64,000 nucleotides of DNA from Diphasiastrum complanatum (taxonomy: Eukaryota; Streptophyta; Lycopodiopsida; Lycopodiales; Lycopodiaceae), in NCBI GenBank assembly GCA_029204225.1, contig CM055095.1, positions 37,286,597-37,350,596 of the forward strand. Direction: 5' to 3'. The first letter of the stretch is position 1. Each line of letters starts with the position of its first letter. Below are positions 54,705 through 64,000 of this stretch, one piece after another. A program made the position numbers and the translations under genes. The notes below the pieces were generated by a model, which searched no databases, was not told the origin of the DNA, and worked only from the letters and a program-made list of their open reading frames with translations.

Positions 54705-54976
54705 ATAGTAAGGCTCATGGTCCTCTCTCTCCTCCCACCTTTTTCACACGCACCAGCAGACAAGTACCGGGGTCTGCAGGACTGAAGAGTTAGCAAAAAC
54801 TTTTTCTCAGGTAACGGTTTGCAAATTTTTATGCCTTGAACCTTCTTCCGCAGTCAACTGCCTGTGAAACGCATTCCACAGGCAACTGCCTGCAAACCTC
54901 GTCCCGCAGACTGCTGTCCCTTTTAGTTGCCTGCAGACCTCTTCCTGTAGGCCACTGCCCCTTTGGCATTTTTTTT

Positions 54977-55133
54977 AGTTACTATAAAATTGAACGTGAC
55001 CTTTGTCATTATGTTTTGTTCAATATTGATAGGCGTAGTCATGCATTAGGAAAGCAGGCTCCATTCCGCTACGCTCGATAAGTCGTTCACAAGCTTTGAC
55101 TTGTCGTTATTGCATTATCACCTCTTTCCAACA
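54977..55133 (+). repeat. Inverted piece of the Copia-1 3' LTR
   Basis: It reads in the plus direction (ACTATAAAATTGAACGTGAC ... CACCTCTTTCCAACA at 55119-55133) and matches the reverse complement of 59911-60020, so it is turned around relative to the LTR body at 55314-55933. Confidence 0.7.
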
Positions 55134-55313
55134 GGAACACGTTCCTTGGTAACTAAGCGTGGGTCGAAACTGATTGGCCAGACCACTAACCTATACTCCG
55201 TGCTTCAATCTTATGGAAGGTGTAATGACTTTGACGACCATTCCCGTGGCTTGTCATGCCTCAGTGATCACTAGGCAAGGTTAAAATACAGAAATTTGAC
55301 CACTTTGAAAAAA

Positions 55314-55933
55314 GCGAGAAATCGTCAGTACTACAGCGATTATGTAGCCAAACAATGAATTATGAGACAAAAGCAATATGAGATTTATCAGCTACAAAAC
55401 TATCACAGAGATGCATACATTCTGATATAATACTGAATGCAATAAAGGATAGATTGAATCAACATGAAACAGATGATGATGAGCACAAGATAATTGCGGA
55501 TAGAAACCGCATACTCTAAGCTATCTTTGAGTAACTGAAGATCTCTGTCTGAATTTGCACTTCCGCTAATAAATAGTAAGCGCTAATAGCAAAACTCTAA
55601 ATGAACTCTAAAGAACTGAATGCTCAAGAGTGTTCAAGCTTGAAAGCTTGAGAGAGCTGCTACTTGATTGAAAATTAATAGAAGTATGATCAGCTATTTA
55701 TACTAAGAAAAATGCGGCAAGTCCAGTAGGACAACTAATTAGGTCGTCATAGATCTTAATGGCCAATTGGCTATCATGAGCTGGCATCCATCCAGTTAGT
55801 ACTTCCTAGAAAATTGAGCGATTCCCAAGTATTTCTGCAGACTGTGTAGGAACATGCATAAAACTGCAGAGCTAGATAATGTAGTGGATGAAGATTAAAA
55901 ACGATTAGTTGATAATCAGGAGAATAATCCAAA
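55314..55933 (-). repeat. Copia-1 3' LTR main body
   Basis: It lies directly after the polypurine tract in element orientation. It contains a TATA box (AGTATAAATAGC on the minus strand, about 55693-55704) and ends in CGCTGTAGTACTGACGATTTC, which recurs in the truncated 5' LTR at 60035-60081. Confidence 0.65.
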
Positions 55934-55941
55934 ACTCCCCC

Positions 55942-58012
55942 TTAATCTGAATCCATGAATGCTTTGACCTTCAAATTTAGTTTTGCACAAAATTTCTTGT
56001 GTGCATCCAAGCTTAATGCTTTAGTGAAAATATCCGCTGTCATATCTTGCGTTCGAAAGTACTGCAAGTCAACCTCTTTGTCGAGAACTTTGCTTCTGAC
56101 ATAGTGATACTTAATTTCAATGTGCTTACTCCTAGAATTAAAACTAGGGTTGGTTGATAAAGCAACGGCACTTTGATTATCACAAAATAAAATTCTCGGA
56201 GCATATTGATTTAGACTGATATCTGAAAGTAAGTTTCTCAACCATATTGCTTCCCATGTAGCTTGAGAGGCTGCGATATACTCTGATTCAGTGGAAGATA
56301 GAGCTATCGAAGTTTGCTTGTGACTGTTCCATGAAATAGAACCATTGTTGAGGAAGAATGTAAATCCTAAAGTGGATTTACGAGTGTCTACATCTCCTGC
56401 GCAACTTGCATCTAAAAAACCACTGAGAATATTGAGTTTGTCGTTGTCGACTCCTCCATAACAAATGCAAAAGTCCATAGTAGCTCGAAGATATCTCATG
56501 ACTCTGATAAGAGCCTTCCCATGTGTTATACTAAGATTGGTCATATACTGACTCAAGGAACTGAATGCAAAAGCTATGTCTGGTCTGGTACAGATCATTG
56601 CGTACATAAGAGATCCTATTATCGAATGATAAGGATACTCACGCATCTGCTCCTTCTCTTCAATTGTTCAGGGACACTGGTCTCCGACATCTTGAGTCCT
56701 GGATCCATTGGTGAGAGAGCTAATTTGCAATTCATCAGATTATATCTGATTAAGACATTGTGAATGTATCTTTGCTGAGTAAAATAAATCAACTTGTGTT
56801 TTGTCACTTTGGATTTGAATACCTAGACAGTAATGAGCTTCGCCCAGATCGGTCATGTCGAATTCGGAAGATAGCATTGTCTTAGTTTCCGTTATCAGAT
56901 TGATATTGTTGCTGAAAAGCAATGTGTCGTCCACATACAAAGTGATAATAATAAAGGAATGTTGCACTGACTTGAAGTAGACATTCAAATCTGAAGAGCT
57001 TGGTATGTAGCCGTGATCAATAAGAAAAGTATTGATCCTTTGAAACCATGCTCAAGCAGATTGCTTCAAGCCATAAAGTGCTTTATGGAGTTTACACACA
57101 TGATTGTGTTTACCTTCGATTTTGTAACCTTCAGGTTGCACCATGAAAATGTCCTCTTCGATAACTGCATTAAGATATGCTGTATGTACATCCATTTGAT
57201 GTATTTCCAAATCTGCTACAGCAGCAAATGACAATAGAAGTCGAATAGAAGAATGTTTAACTATTGGACTGAAGGTCTCAGTGTAGTCGATGTTGTGTAC
57301 CTGACTGAGAGAATCCTCTGGCGACAAGTCGAGCCTTTCTTCGATCAATACTTCCATTTGCCTTGTATTTGATTTTGAACAACCATTTGCAATCAACTAC
57401 ATTTCTGCTGGCAAGTAATTTGACAATAGTCCATGTCTGGTTCTTGATAAGAGATGAATATTCTTTATCCATAGCTTCTTTCCAGAGATCGGAATTGGGC
57501 TGACTGAGTGCCTCTTCCACAGTCGTCGGCTCTTGAACAAGGTTAGTTGCAGACTCGTCGATATACCTGTTAGGTGGTCTGCTGACTCTTGTCGATCTTC
57601 TGGGTGATGATCGAAGTTGATCTTCATCATGTTGTAGTTGTTGAACTGCAACATCATCATCTTCAGCTTCGTCGTTGATGAGTTGCTCGTCGGGAGTAGA
57701 CAAGCTTGGACCTTCAATAGAAATAGTCGAATTTGGAACTTGAAAGTTCAATGTTCCGAAAGAGTCTGGAAGTTCAACTATATGAGCTTTGCCTTTACCT
57801 TTGAGGTCAATAAATTGATCTTCGATGAAGATGACATCCTGGCTAGTGAATATCTTCGACTCGACAGGATCATACAACTTATAAGCTTGATCTGAAGTAG
57901 TGTAGCTGATGAAAATCGATTTGATACTCTGGAAGTCAAGCTTCTTCCTGAGATCATGTGGAATTTGCGCATAAGCGATACATCCAAAAACTCGTAAGTT
58001 CGATAGAGATGG
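55942..58012 (-). pseudogene. Copia-1 pol 3' half: integrase C-part, RT, RNase H
   Basis: From 58012 down: LRVFGCIAYAQIPHDLRKKL and FISYTTSDQAYKLYDP (integrase C-terminal part), a Pro/Ser linker, then DLWKEAMDKEYSSLIKNQTW and WLFKIKYKANGSIDRRKARL. After frameshifts near 57395 and 57050 come FSPIVKHSSIRLLLSFAA, QMDVHTAYLNAVI and LYVDDTLLFS (RT catalytic YVDD). YHSIIGSLMYAMICTRPDIA and ALSSTESEYIAAS...CDNQSAVAL close the RNase H domain at 55942. Several frameshifts make it non-functional. Confidence 0.9.
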
Positions 58013-58050
58013 TATTGCATTATCACCTCTTTCCAACATGGTATCAGAGC
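58013..58050 (+). promoter_or_regulatory. Copia-1 LTR tail and primer-binding site
   Basis: TATTGCATTATCACCTCTTT...CCAACA (58013-58038) is the LTR end, followed by TGGTATCAGAGC at 58039-58050, the initiator Met-tRNA site. Confidence 0.8.
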
Positions 58051-58251
58051 TCTAATATATAATATCAGAGCGTACCTTCATGATATCAGAGCGATTTGTT
58101 ATACCAGAGCTCTAATACTTGATATCTTTCGCGATATCAAATCGATATCATATTCTTCAATTTGTGGTATCAGATAGTTGATTTCCAATTGTAGCGCAGC
58201 ATGGTATCCCTCTCTTAACGTCGTCAATATATCGACAGACTAAAGTTCCAG

Positions 58252-59553
58252 ATGGATTCTCAGAGTAAAACAGGTCTTATCGCAGACAAGCTGAATGGAT
58301 CCAATTACTACTTGTGGAAATTTAAGATGAAGACCTTGCTAATCACCAATGAGTTGTGGGATGTTGTCATAGGTACAGAAGAGAAGCCTGAAGACGACAC
58401 AGCCGACTCAAAATGGAAATCGAAGGATGGTAAAGCCTTCGCGCTTATTATTCTCAATATATTAGACACTCAGATTGGCCACATAGCTGAAGCTCAAACT
58501 TCGAAAGAAGTATGGGACATCCTGAGCTCACTATATGATGTGAGGGACGTAACTTCTAAGTTACACCTACGAAGAAAATTCTTCACTCTCAAGATGTCGA
58601 ATGGTGATTCACTTCAGAATCACGTTAACCAGTTTAAGAATCTCTTGCAACAGATGGCCTTTGTCGGATCAGTCATAGACAATCAAGACGCAATCATGAC
58701 ACTGCTTTCAAGCTTGCCCTCTACATATGAGAACTGGGTGATGATCATATCGGCACACTCAAATTTAACTCTTACCAACAAAGGCTCAAAACGACAGAAG
58801 CAGAAAAGCTCTAAGCAGTCCGCATCAAATCAGAAACTGACTCAAAGTCAAGAACAATTATCAAATCTACAATCGAAGAAGAAGATGCTCTGTAAGTATT
58901 GCAAGCGCACCAATCATGAGATCCAGGATTGCAGGGTTCTCAAAGCGAAAAATGCGAGTAAGCAACCAGAAAAACAGGCGAATGCAGTCACCACACCTCT
59001 CGACATTGACTTGGACGAAGGAGCATTTATGGTCAAAGACCGAAAAGCACTATTGGATAATTCTTGGTTTCTGGATTTTGGAGCTACTCAACATATGACC
59101 AGTCATCGTGAACATTTTCACTCCTATATGCCTTACAGTACAAAGAAATACGTTCATCTTGGCGACGATAGCACTCACAATATTGAAGGTGAAGAAGGCA
59201 CTGTAAGATTGAAATTCCAGCATGATCAATTCAAACTACTATCAAATGTTTTATATGTACCTAAACTCTCTACGAATCTGTTATCAGTAAGTAGGCTCAC
59301 TGATTTAGGTCATAGGGTGGAGTTTGAGTCTGATCAATGCCGAATTATCGATAGGACAAGTAAGGTCCTTGCACTCGGCGAGAGGCATGGAAACCTATAT
59401 AGATTGGCACATTGTTATTCTGATACTAGTCAAGCCTTGAAAACCTCTGTTCTTGTCAATAAAGCATTACTATGGCATCATCGATTAGGACACTTGAATC
59501 ATACATCTGTTTCATACATGTATAAACGATCCCTAGCACATAATCTCAACTAA
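58252..59553 (+). CDS. Copia-1 gag and protease, open 433-codon frame
   Basis: ATG 58252 (MDSQSKTGLIADKLNGSNYY). The N-terminal part is the UBN2/Copia gag type (NYYLWKFKMKTLL, EVWDILSSLYDV, LLSSLPSTYENW). The zinc knuckle CKYCKRTNHEIQDC follows. Protease has WFLDFGATQHMTSH, where the family has D-S/T-G; Phe in place of Ser would inactivate it. Then LYVPKLSTNLLSVSRLTDLG and the pre-integrase LLWHHRLGHLNHTSV. The stop at 59553 is followed by a deletion of the start of integrase. Confidence 0.88.
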   Translation: MDSQSKTGLIADKLNGSNYYLWKFKMKTLLITNELWDVVIGTEEKPEDDTADSKWKSKDGKAFALIILNILDTQIGHIAEAQTSKEVWDILSSLYDVRDVTSKLHLRRKFFTLKMSNGDSLQNHVNQFKNLLQQMAFVGSVIDNQDAIMTLLSSLPSTYENWVMIISAHSNLTLTNKGSKRQKQKSSKQSASNQKLTQSQEQLSNLQSKKKMLCKYCKRTNHEIQDCRVLKAKNASKQPEKQANAVTTPLDIDLDEGAFMVKDRKALLDNSWFLDFGATQHMTSHREHFHSYMPYSTKKYVHLGDDSTHNIEGEEGTVRLKFQHDQFKLLSNVLYVPKLSTNLLSVSRLTDLGHRVEFESDQCRIIDRTSKVLALGERHGNLYRLAHCYSDTSQALKTSVLVNKALLWHHRLGHLNHTSVSYMYKRSLAHNLN

Positions 59554-59556
59554 AAT

Positions 59557-59910
59557 CGGAGGCTTTCAACAAGTTTCGACAATTCAAAGAGCATGCAGAA
59601 AATCAAACTGGTAAAAGAATCAAAGCACTGAGATCCGACAATGGGGGAGAATACATCTCTACCGAATTCAAGGAGTATTGCCTTACAATGGCATTGAGCA
59701 ACAATACATTACCTCCTATTCGCCTCAGTCGAATGGTCTTGCTGAGAGAAAGAACAGAACCTTAGTCGAATCGGCAAAGTGCATGTTATCACATGCGACA
59801 CTTCCAAAGTCCTTCTAGGCTAAAGCAGTTTCAACTGCAGCTTATATTCAGAACAGATGTCCTACTAAAGGTCTCTCAGACAAAACACCATACGAAGTTT
59901 GGACAGGCTG
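59557..59910 (+). pseudogene. Copia-1 integrase core fragment
   Basis: KALRSDNGGEYISTEFKEYC, then one base out of frame QQYITSYSPQSNGLAERKNR, TLVESAKCMLSHATLPKSF, TAG at 59816-59818 in place of the conserved Trp, and KTPYEVWTG ending at the inversion breakpoint 59910. The zinc-finger part is absent. Confidence 0.85.
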
Positions 59911-60081
59911 TCGAAGCTTGTGAACGACTTATCGAGCACAGCGGAATGGAGCCTGCTTTCCTGATGCATGACTACGCCTATCAATATTGAACAAAACATA
60001 ATGACAGAAGTCACGTTCAATTTTATAGTACCTAACTTTGAAATCGTCAATACTACAGTGATTACGTAGCCAAACAATGAA
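59911..60081 (-). repeat. Truncated Copia-1 5' LTR piece
   Basis: Its reverse complement matches 54977-55105 and part of 55314-55370. It is cut off at about 60081, so the outer end of this LTR and any target duplication are lost. Confidence 0.7.
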
Positions 60082-60084
60082 TTA

Positions 60085-60430
60085 TCAACCGTTTGAAGGG
60101 AGCCACGGCCAGTCAACATGGAATTGTGGATTGGGGAAGAGGCGCATCACTTCGAAAGCTTGAGAATGATTGGAGTGCTCACCGAGGATGGTGTGGTGAG
60201 CTTGTTGTGGAAAGAGAGTGGCATACAAGTTGTGGGCAACCTTCAAAACAATTAAAAAGTTATGCAACATAGATGATCATGTGGCCAAGATCATGGCGAA
60301 TGCTTTTACTCAAGAGTGGAAATTATTACACCTCCCAATGTGCTTGGCTCCATGAGGGTACTCCACGAGAAGCAAGGCTTTAATGCTCAGCTTGCTAATC
60401 ACATAGATAAGAATGTTGGTAGAATCGTGG
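60085..60430. pseudogene. Protein-coding remnants of unknown identity
   Basis: The minus strand 60270-60085 is open and reads VAHNLYATLFPQQAHHTILG, then FEVMRLFPNPQFHVDWPWLP and a stop. The plus strand from about 60320 reads IITPPNVLGSMRVLHEKQGF plus NAQLANHIDKNVGRIVAE and a stop near 60440. Both look protein-like but point in opposite directions, and I recognise neither. Probably decayed pieces of one or two genes beside the Copia junction. Confidence 0.3.
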
Positions 60431-61169
60431 CGGAGTGAGACAGATTAATTATAGTAGAATACATATAGTTGAGGAGAGAGGAGAGAGTAGCATGGAGAGA
60501 TAAGAGCACACAAAACAAGTAGCTGAGTAAGACAGCTCCTTAGCCAGGGGTCAGGGCCTCCGTGGAGGATCAATCCTAAAAGTTTAGGATCCACTCTCTA
60601 ATAGAGGTGCCTGAATGTAGCTAAAAAAAGAAAGGTTTAAATTTCTTAGCAAGCCCAGCATTTTAGTGTTTGATCTTCTATTTGTGGAGGAGGCCGCTTG
60701 AACAGGTCTACCTTAGTGCTTCCATTGTTAAAAGACCAAGTTTTCATTTGTAAAAGGGTAGAATAAAAGCTATTGCTTTCTATCATATGATTGTAAAGTG
60801 GGGGTGCATGAAAGACAGCTATCACTAGTAGATCTTAAGTTCACTTCTAAAGTAAAATTACATGTAGCAAAGTAGATAGATTGCTTGTTCTATATATACA
60901 GGTGATTCCATCTCTTGAATGAGAGAATAGAATAATGTATTGAATTGGGGTGAGATGCTTAAATTTTGCTCTTATTTTGACACATCATTTTATGTTCTTA
61001 GATAAGTTTTTGATGTGCAGATTTGAAGCGGTTCTATACTAGTAACATAGCGGTATCTTTTTCCCTTGTATGTAACTCATTTTAGAGAGTAATTTGTCTC
61101 ATGGAATAGGTGGTAGATTATTAAGTCACTTGAATGTCATTAGCATTCTATTCTTTCCTCAATTTCTTC
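60414..61169 (+). repeat. Probable 5' LTR of Copia-2
   Basis: TGTTGGTAGAATC at 60414 resembles a Copia LTR start, and the stretch ends TTTCTTCA just before a primer-site variant. About 756 bp with no coding content. The partner LTR would be outside the window, so limits are tentative. Confidence 0.4.
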
Positions 61170-61181
61170 ATGGTATCAAAG
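61170..61181 (+). promoter_or_regulatory. Copia-2 primer-binding site variant
   Basis: TGGTATCAAAGC at 61170-61181 differs at one base from the initiator Met-tRNA site. The following 61182-62150 shows no coding sequence that I can assign. Confidence 0.55.
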
Positions 61182-62156
61182 CACCACAATTGCCATAGTT
61201 TGCAGTGCTTGGAGTAGCTTGAATTATCGCTTGTAGAATCATCTTTGGCATCTCTCTTTGCAAGAGCTTTCCAAGAGGATTATTGCTGCCATGCATGTGG
61301 TTATTTGCTAGTTACCATCTAGCATTCATTACATGCAATTAAAGAAGCATTGCATGCATGCAACTTTCTATCATTGAAGCTTCATTTGCAAGTATTCTAT
61401 GGACAACTTCTATGCGGTTTGAAGCCTATCTCTCATCGTGTACTTCTACAGTGAATTCTTTGGTCACATAGCAAGCATTCAAAAGGTGAATTCCTTGTTT
61501 CCACTCAGTACACAACCAGAAGTCCTAACCTGAGGCATCAATCATCAAGGGGAAGTCCAGCGCATTTTCTCATATGGTTTTATGTGAAAACTGAATATTT
61601 ATATACACAACGAATTGACATGCAATCATTCATGAAAACATTTATCATCCATGTGCAGTGCAGTTCTTGCAGCTATCTATGTCAGCTTTCAGAAAGTCAC
61701 TACGGCTAGTAGGAGCTGCCGCTGGAGATAAAACTTTGTCAAATGTTTCTTACTTGTGTTAGCCAACTAAAGTGCTAAACGCCTCTTGATTTGGTTTTGG
61801 TATGTGTTGTGCATCAATCGTTCCATTTCACTCGCTGCCACTGGCTGGCAGAAAAACTGGCAAAACTTTATGAAGGTCGGTTGGTCCCATTATTGTTCAC
61901 GAAACTTCTTCGCTAGTTTGCATAACGTGTTGATTATTAGTTCTCAATTTGTACTGCTCTCTAAAGATTTCCAAGTACTTGCATGTGAAGTATACAGTAC
62001 TTTGAGGTTGTCTTATAAGCGTTATCAATTGTATAGGAAATAACAAAATTCCAGCTTTCATAGCGTTTCGTTAAAACTTGAATATTTATTTCCATCACAA
62101 GCTTGGAGTTATTTATTCCAGCTACTAGGCCAAGTTCAATTTATACTCACTATTAT

Positions 62157-62912
62157 GGCTAGCACACCTTTAGATGCCGTTATGCTTACAGATTATAGTA
62201 AGTAAGACAGGTCTAATTACACCATGGGATCTTGTTACAAGTTTGGGCAAAGACCAACAGCAAACAGAGAAGCTTCATGGAATGTTAAAAAGTGAGTCAA
62301 AATGGCTTGAACAATGATCAATTTGTCCGTAAAGGACTCATCTACGTTTGGTAACAACACCATCAAAAGCTTGGAAATTTCTCAAGAGTTAGTTTGAAAC
62401 AGAAAATATTTCAAGATATTTGTTTCTAAGAAGTAAATTCTTTAAACTTGGAGTGTATGACTCTAAAACTATTTATGACTGTTTGAGTAGGCTAAAAGAT
62501 CTAAAAGATCAATTATTAGCTATTGGTGAAAGTATAAGTGCTTGAGAACTTGTAAACATCACGTTACAAGGTCTAAATGATAGCTTCCAACAAGTTGCTA
62601 TTAGCATAGCTTTTGGCTGTAAAGATGCTATGACTTTTGGAGAGTTATCAAGACTCTTAATCAAGAAGAAGTTAGGAGAGATGTGTCTTCTAAAGAGTCA
62701 TCTAGTCTTGTGTTTCTTGCTAAAGGTAAGAAGAAATTTTCTTGTAATATAGGTCTCAATGGTGATTCCAAAGACAAAGCCGATGGAAACAAAGCAAAGA
62801 AGCATGGAGCGTGCAATTGTTGTGGCCAAGAAGGCCATTGGGCCAAACTTTGCCGCAAACGGAAATCAAATCTCAAAAAGGGCAAACGCTATGGAGACCA
62901 ACAACTTTGCTA
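62157..62912 (+). pseudogene. Copia-2 gag, heavily decayed
   Basis: ATG 62157 (MASTPLDAVMLTDYSK) is followed by many stops. In other frames TMINLSVKDSSTFGNN, a helical region (62480-62700) and the zinc knuckle CNCCGQEGHWAKLC (62814-62855) are visible. Confidence 0.7.
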
Positions 62913-62959
62913 AAGAGGAGAAGTGTGATGGTTTAAACAATCCCACATTCCTCCTTTCT

Positions 62960-63330
62960 TCTTTAGATCAAAAACACAATGGTTGGTGGATAGAATGAGC
63001 ATGCACACAGCATATGGCAACCTGTAGAGATTGGTTTACTACTTTCAAAGATATAAATGATGAACAAAGGCAAGTGTGCTTAGGTGATGGCGATAAAATA
63101 CCAGTTGAAGGAGTTGGGTCTATCATCACCAATACACCACATCAATCAAGGACAATTAAGCAAGTACTTTACGTTCCTAAGTTATCCCAAAATCTTCTTT
63201 TAGATAGTGCAACTACTTTAAATATCAATTTCATTTCTATGATGATAAGTTCCAAAGATGGAGGTTTGTATAGACGTGATACGAACTCAAATTGCTACAA
63301 GTGTCAAAGATGGAGATTTGTATAGGCTTG
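62960..63330 (+). pseudogene. Copia-2 protease and pre-integrase, decayed
   Basis: The segment WWIE-stop-ACTQHMATCRDWFTTF stands where Copia has W(I/L)xDSGAT.HM. VCLGDGDKIPVEGVGSI and IKQVLYVPKLSQNLL follow. Then a tandem duplication of about 60 bp (GTTCCAAAGATGGAGGTTTG at 63248 and GTGTCAAAGATGGAGATTTG at 63300) breaks the frame. Confidence 0.75.
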
Positions 63331-63379
63331 ATACTAATTCAATATCGTATGCATGTCTATCTTCATCAAATCTAATTCA

Positions 63380-64000
63380 TACAGATATTTGTGATCCTAC
63401 GCAAACAACAACTTTAATAGGTGCTATCTACTTTCTCACGTTTACAGAAGATTTTTCGAGATAATGTTGGATCTATTTCCTAATAGTGAAGCTTTGAGTT
63501 ATTTGAATTTCAAACGGTTTTTGGCTTTAGTTCAAAATCAGACAAGTCAGCATGTCAAAGTGTTACATTCAGATGGTGGGGGTGAATTTATTTCCAATAA
63601 GTTTGATTTGTTTTGCAAGTCCGATGGAATTAAAAGGCAATACACTACCTCCTATACTCCCCAACAGAATGGGGCAGGAGAAGATACAAAATGCACTATT
63701 GTAGAATACACTCGATCCATGATAAAAGCTAAATTTCTTCCAATCCATTTTTGGGCTGAAGCAGTTAACACTATAGTTTATGTAAGAAATAGAACTCCAA
63801 CTACTGCTATAAAGGGAAAACTCCATGCGAAGTATTTATAGATACTAAGCCAAGTGTTTCTCATCTTGGAATCTTTGGAACTACGGCATTTGCATGGATA
63901 CCACATGAAAAGAGAAAGAAATTAGATGATAAGTCTATCAAGTATCTATTCATTGGTTATGGTGACGAACTAAAAAGTATCACATTTGAGATCCTTCAAC
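63380..64000 (+). pseudogene. Copia-2 integrase, running off the window
   Basis: IHTDICDPTQTTTLIGAIYF, then from 63464 KVLHSDGGGEFISNKFDLFC, YTTSYTPQQNGAGEDTKCTI and FWAEAVNTIVYVRNRTPTTA, then after a stop near 63841 SHLGIFGTTAFAWIPHEKRK. The D,D-35-E spacing is visible, but R/N residues of the usual NGVAERKNR motif are lost (NGAGEDTK). The RT half lies beyond 64000. Confidence 0.85.

Larger units (their letters stand above)
54977..60081 (-). mobile_element. Copia-1, Ty1/Copia element with internal inversions
   Basis: Minus-strand polypurine tract AAGGGGGAG (complement at 55937-55945) and LTR main body 55933-55314 lie on the left; the pol 3' half (55942-58012) is on the minus strand. The block 58013-59910 (LTR tail, primer site, gag, protease, integrase N-part) reads on the plus strand. 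59911-60081 is a minus-strand LTR piece truncated at the right. Turning 58013-59910 around rejoins both the integrase (PYEVWTG with PSLSNLRVFGC) and the LTR. A second inverted LTR piece is at 54977-55133. Confidence 0.75.

Noticed and set aside
1-64000. tRNA, rRNA or other structured RNA genes
   Set aside because: No cloverleaf with conserved A and B boxes or rRNA-like stretch was recognised; only tRNA-complementary primer sites of retroelements are present.

Overview
The window is nuclear DNA of a land plant with a large, transposon-swollen genome. The evidence is a split gene with GT-AG introns for a plant-type nucleoporin (NUP107), plant Ty3 chromoviruses and Copia elements primed by the initiator Met-tRNA, a plant hAT (BED/DUF659) transposon family, TTTAGGG telomere-type repeats, and premature stops of the kind left by CG/CHG cytosine methylation. 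A very large intron full of nested elements suggests a fern, gymnosperm or similar lineage; the species cannot be named from sequence alone.

Host gene. Six exons of a NUP107-like gene lie on the minus strand at 54621-54294, 52865-52790, 7906-7791, 1980-1925, 1849-1724 and 1530-1372. The observed reading frames join in phase, except that a short exon between 52790 and 7906 may be missing. Both gene ends lie outside the window. The 5.8 kb intron (1981-7790) holds a MITE-like repeat and a LINE fragment. The intron between 7907 and 52789, about 44.9 kb, holds the main object of the window.

The 42-kb nest. At 8464-8471 and 50911-50918 there is a perfect 8-bp direct repeat, GTTCAAAA. It abuts a CATGG... 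terminus on the left and a ...CTATG terminus on the right, which is the signature of one hAT insertion. Everything between looks like later insertions into the internal (TA)n tract of that one small element. In order these are: hAT-A (+, 8598-14077), a GC-rich MITE, a divergent hAT (hAT-2) carrying a Ty3 element (Ty3-2, 14859-20145), an ORF2 relic, a second MITE, hAT-B (-, 24050-37588), a GC-rich MITE, hAT-C (+, 37931-44290), another GC-rich MITE and hAT-D (-, to 50801). The units are separated by (TA)n. hAT-C has the informative 8-bp duplication TATAATAT on both sides. hAT-B is itself split by a prohibitin/LINE chimera (25663-28292) and by a complete Ty3 chromovirus (Ty3-1, 28936-35150, duplication TGGAC).

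The hAT family. The reference copy is hAT-D. It encodes a four-exon transposase of about 1336 residues (BED finger, DUF659/RNase-H-like core, hAT dimerisation domain, then an unusual tail of about 540 residues with AT-hooks). It also carries a second, convergent gene (ORF2) for a 121-residue charged coiled-coil protein. ORF2 recurs in five places; it is open in hAT-D and hAT-A. AT-hooks on a transposase whose copies sit in (TA)n suggest a microsatellite-targeting mechanism; this is inference.

Right arm (54.9-64 kb). Copia-1 lies on the minus strand and its gag-protease-integrase block has been inverted in place; its 3' LTR also carries an inverted piece. Copia-2 lies on the plus strand, is heavily decayed and runs off the window.
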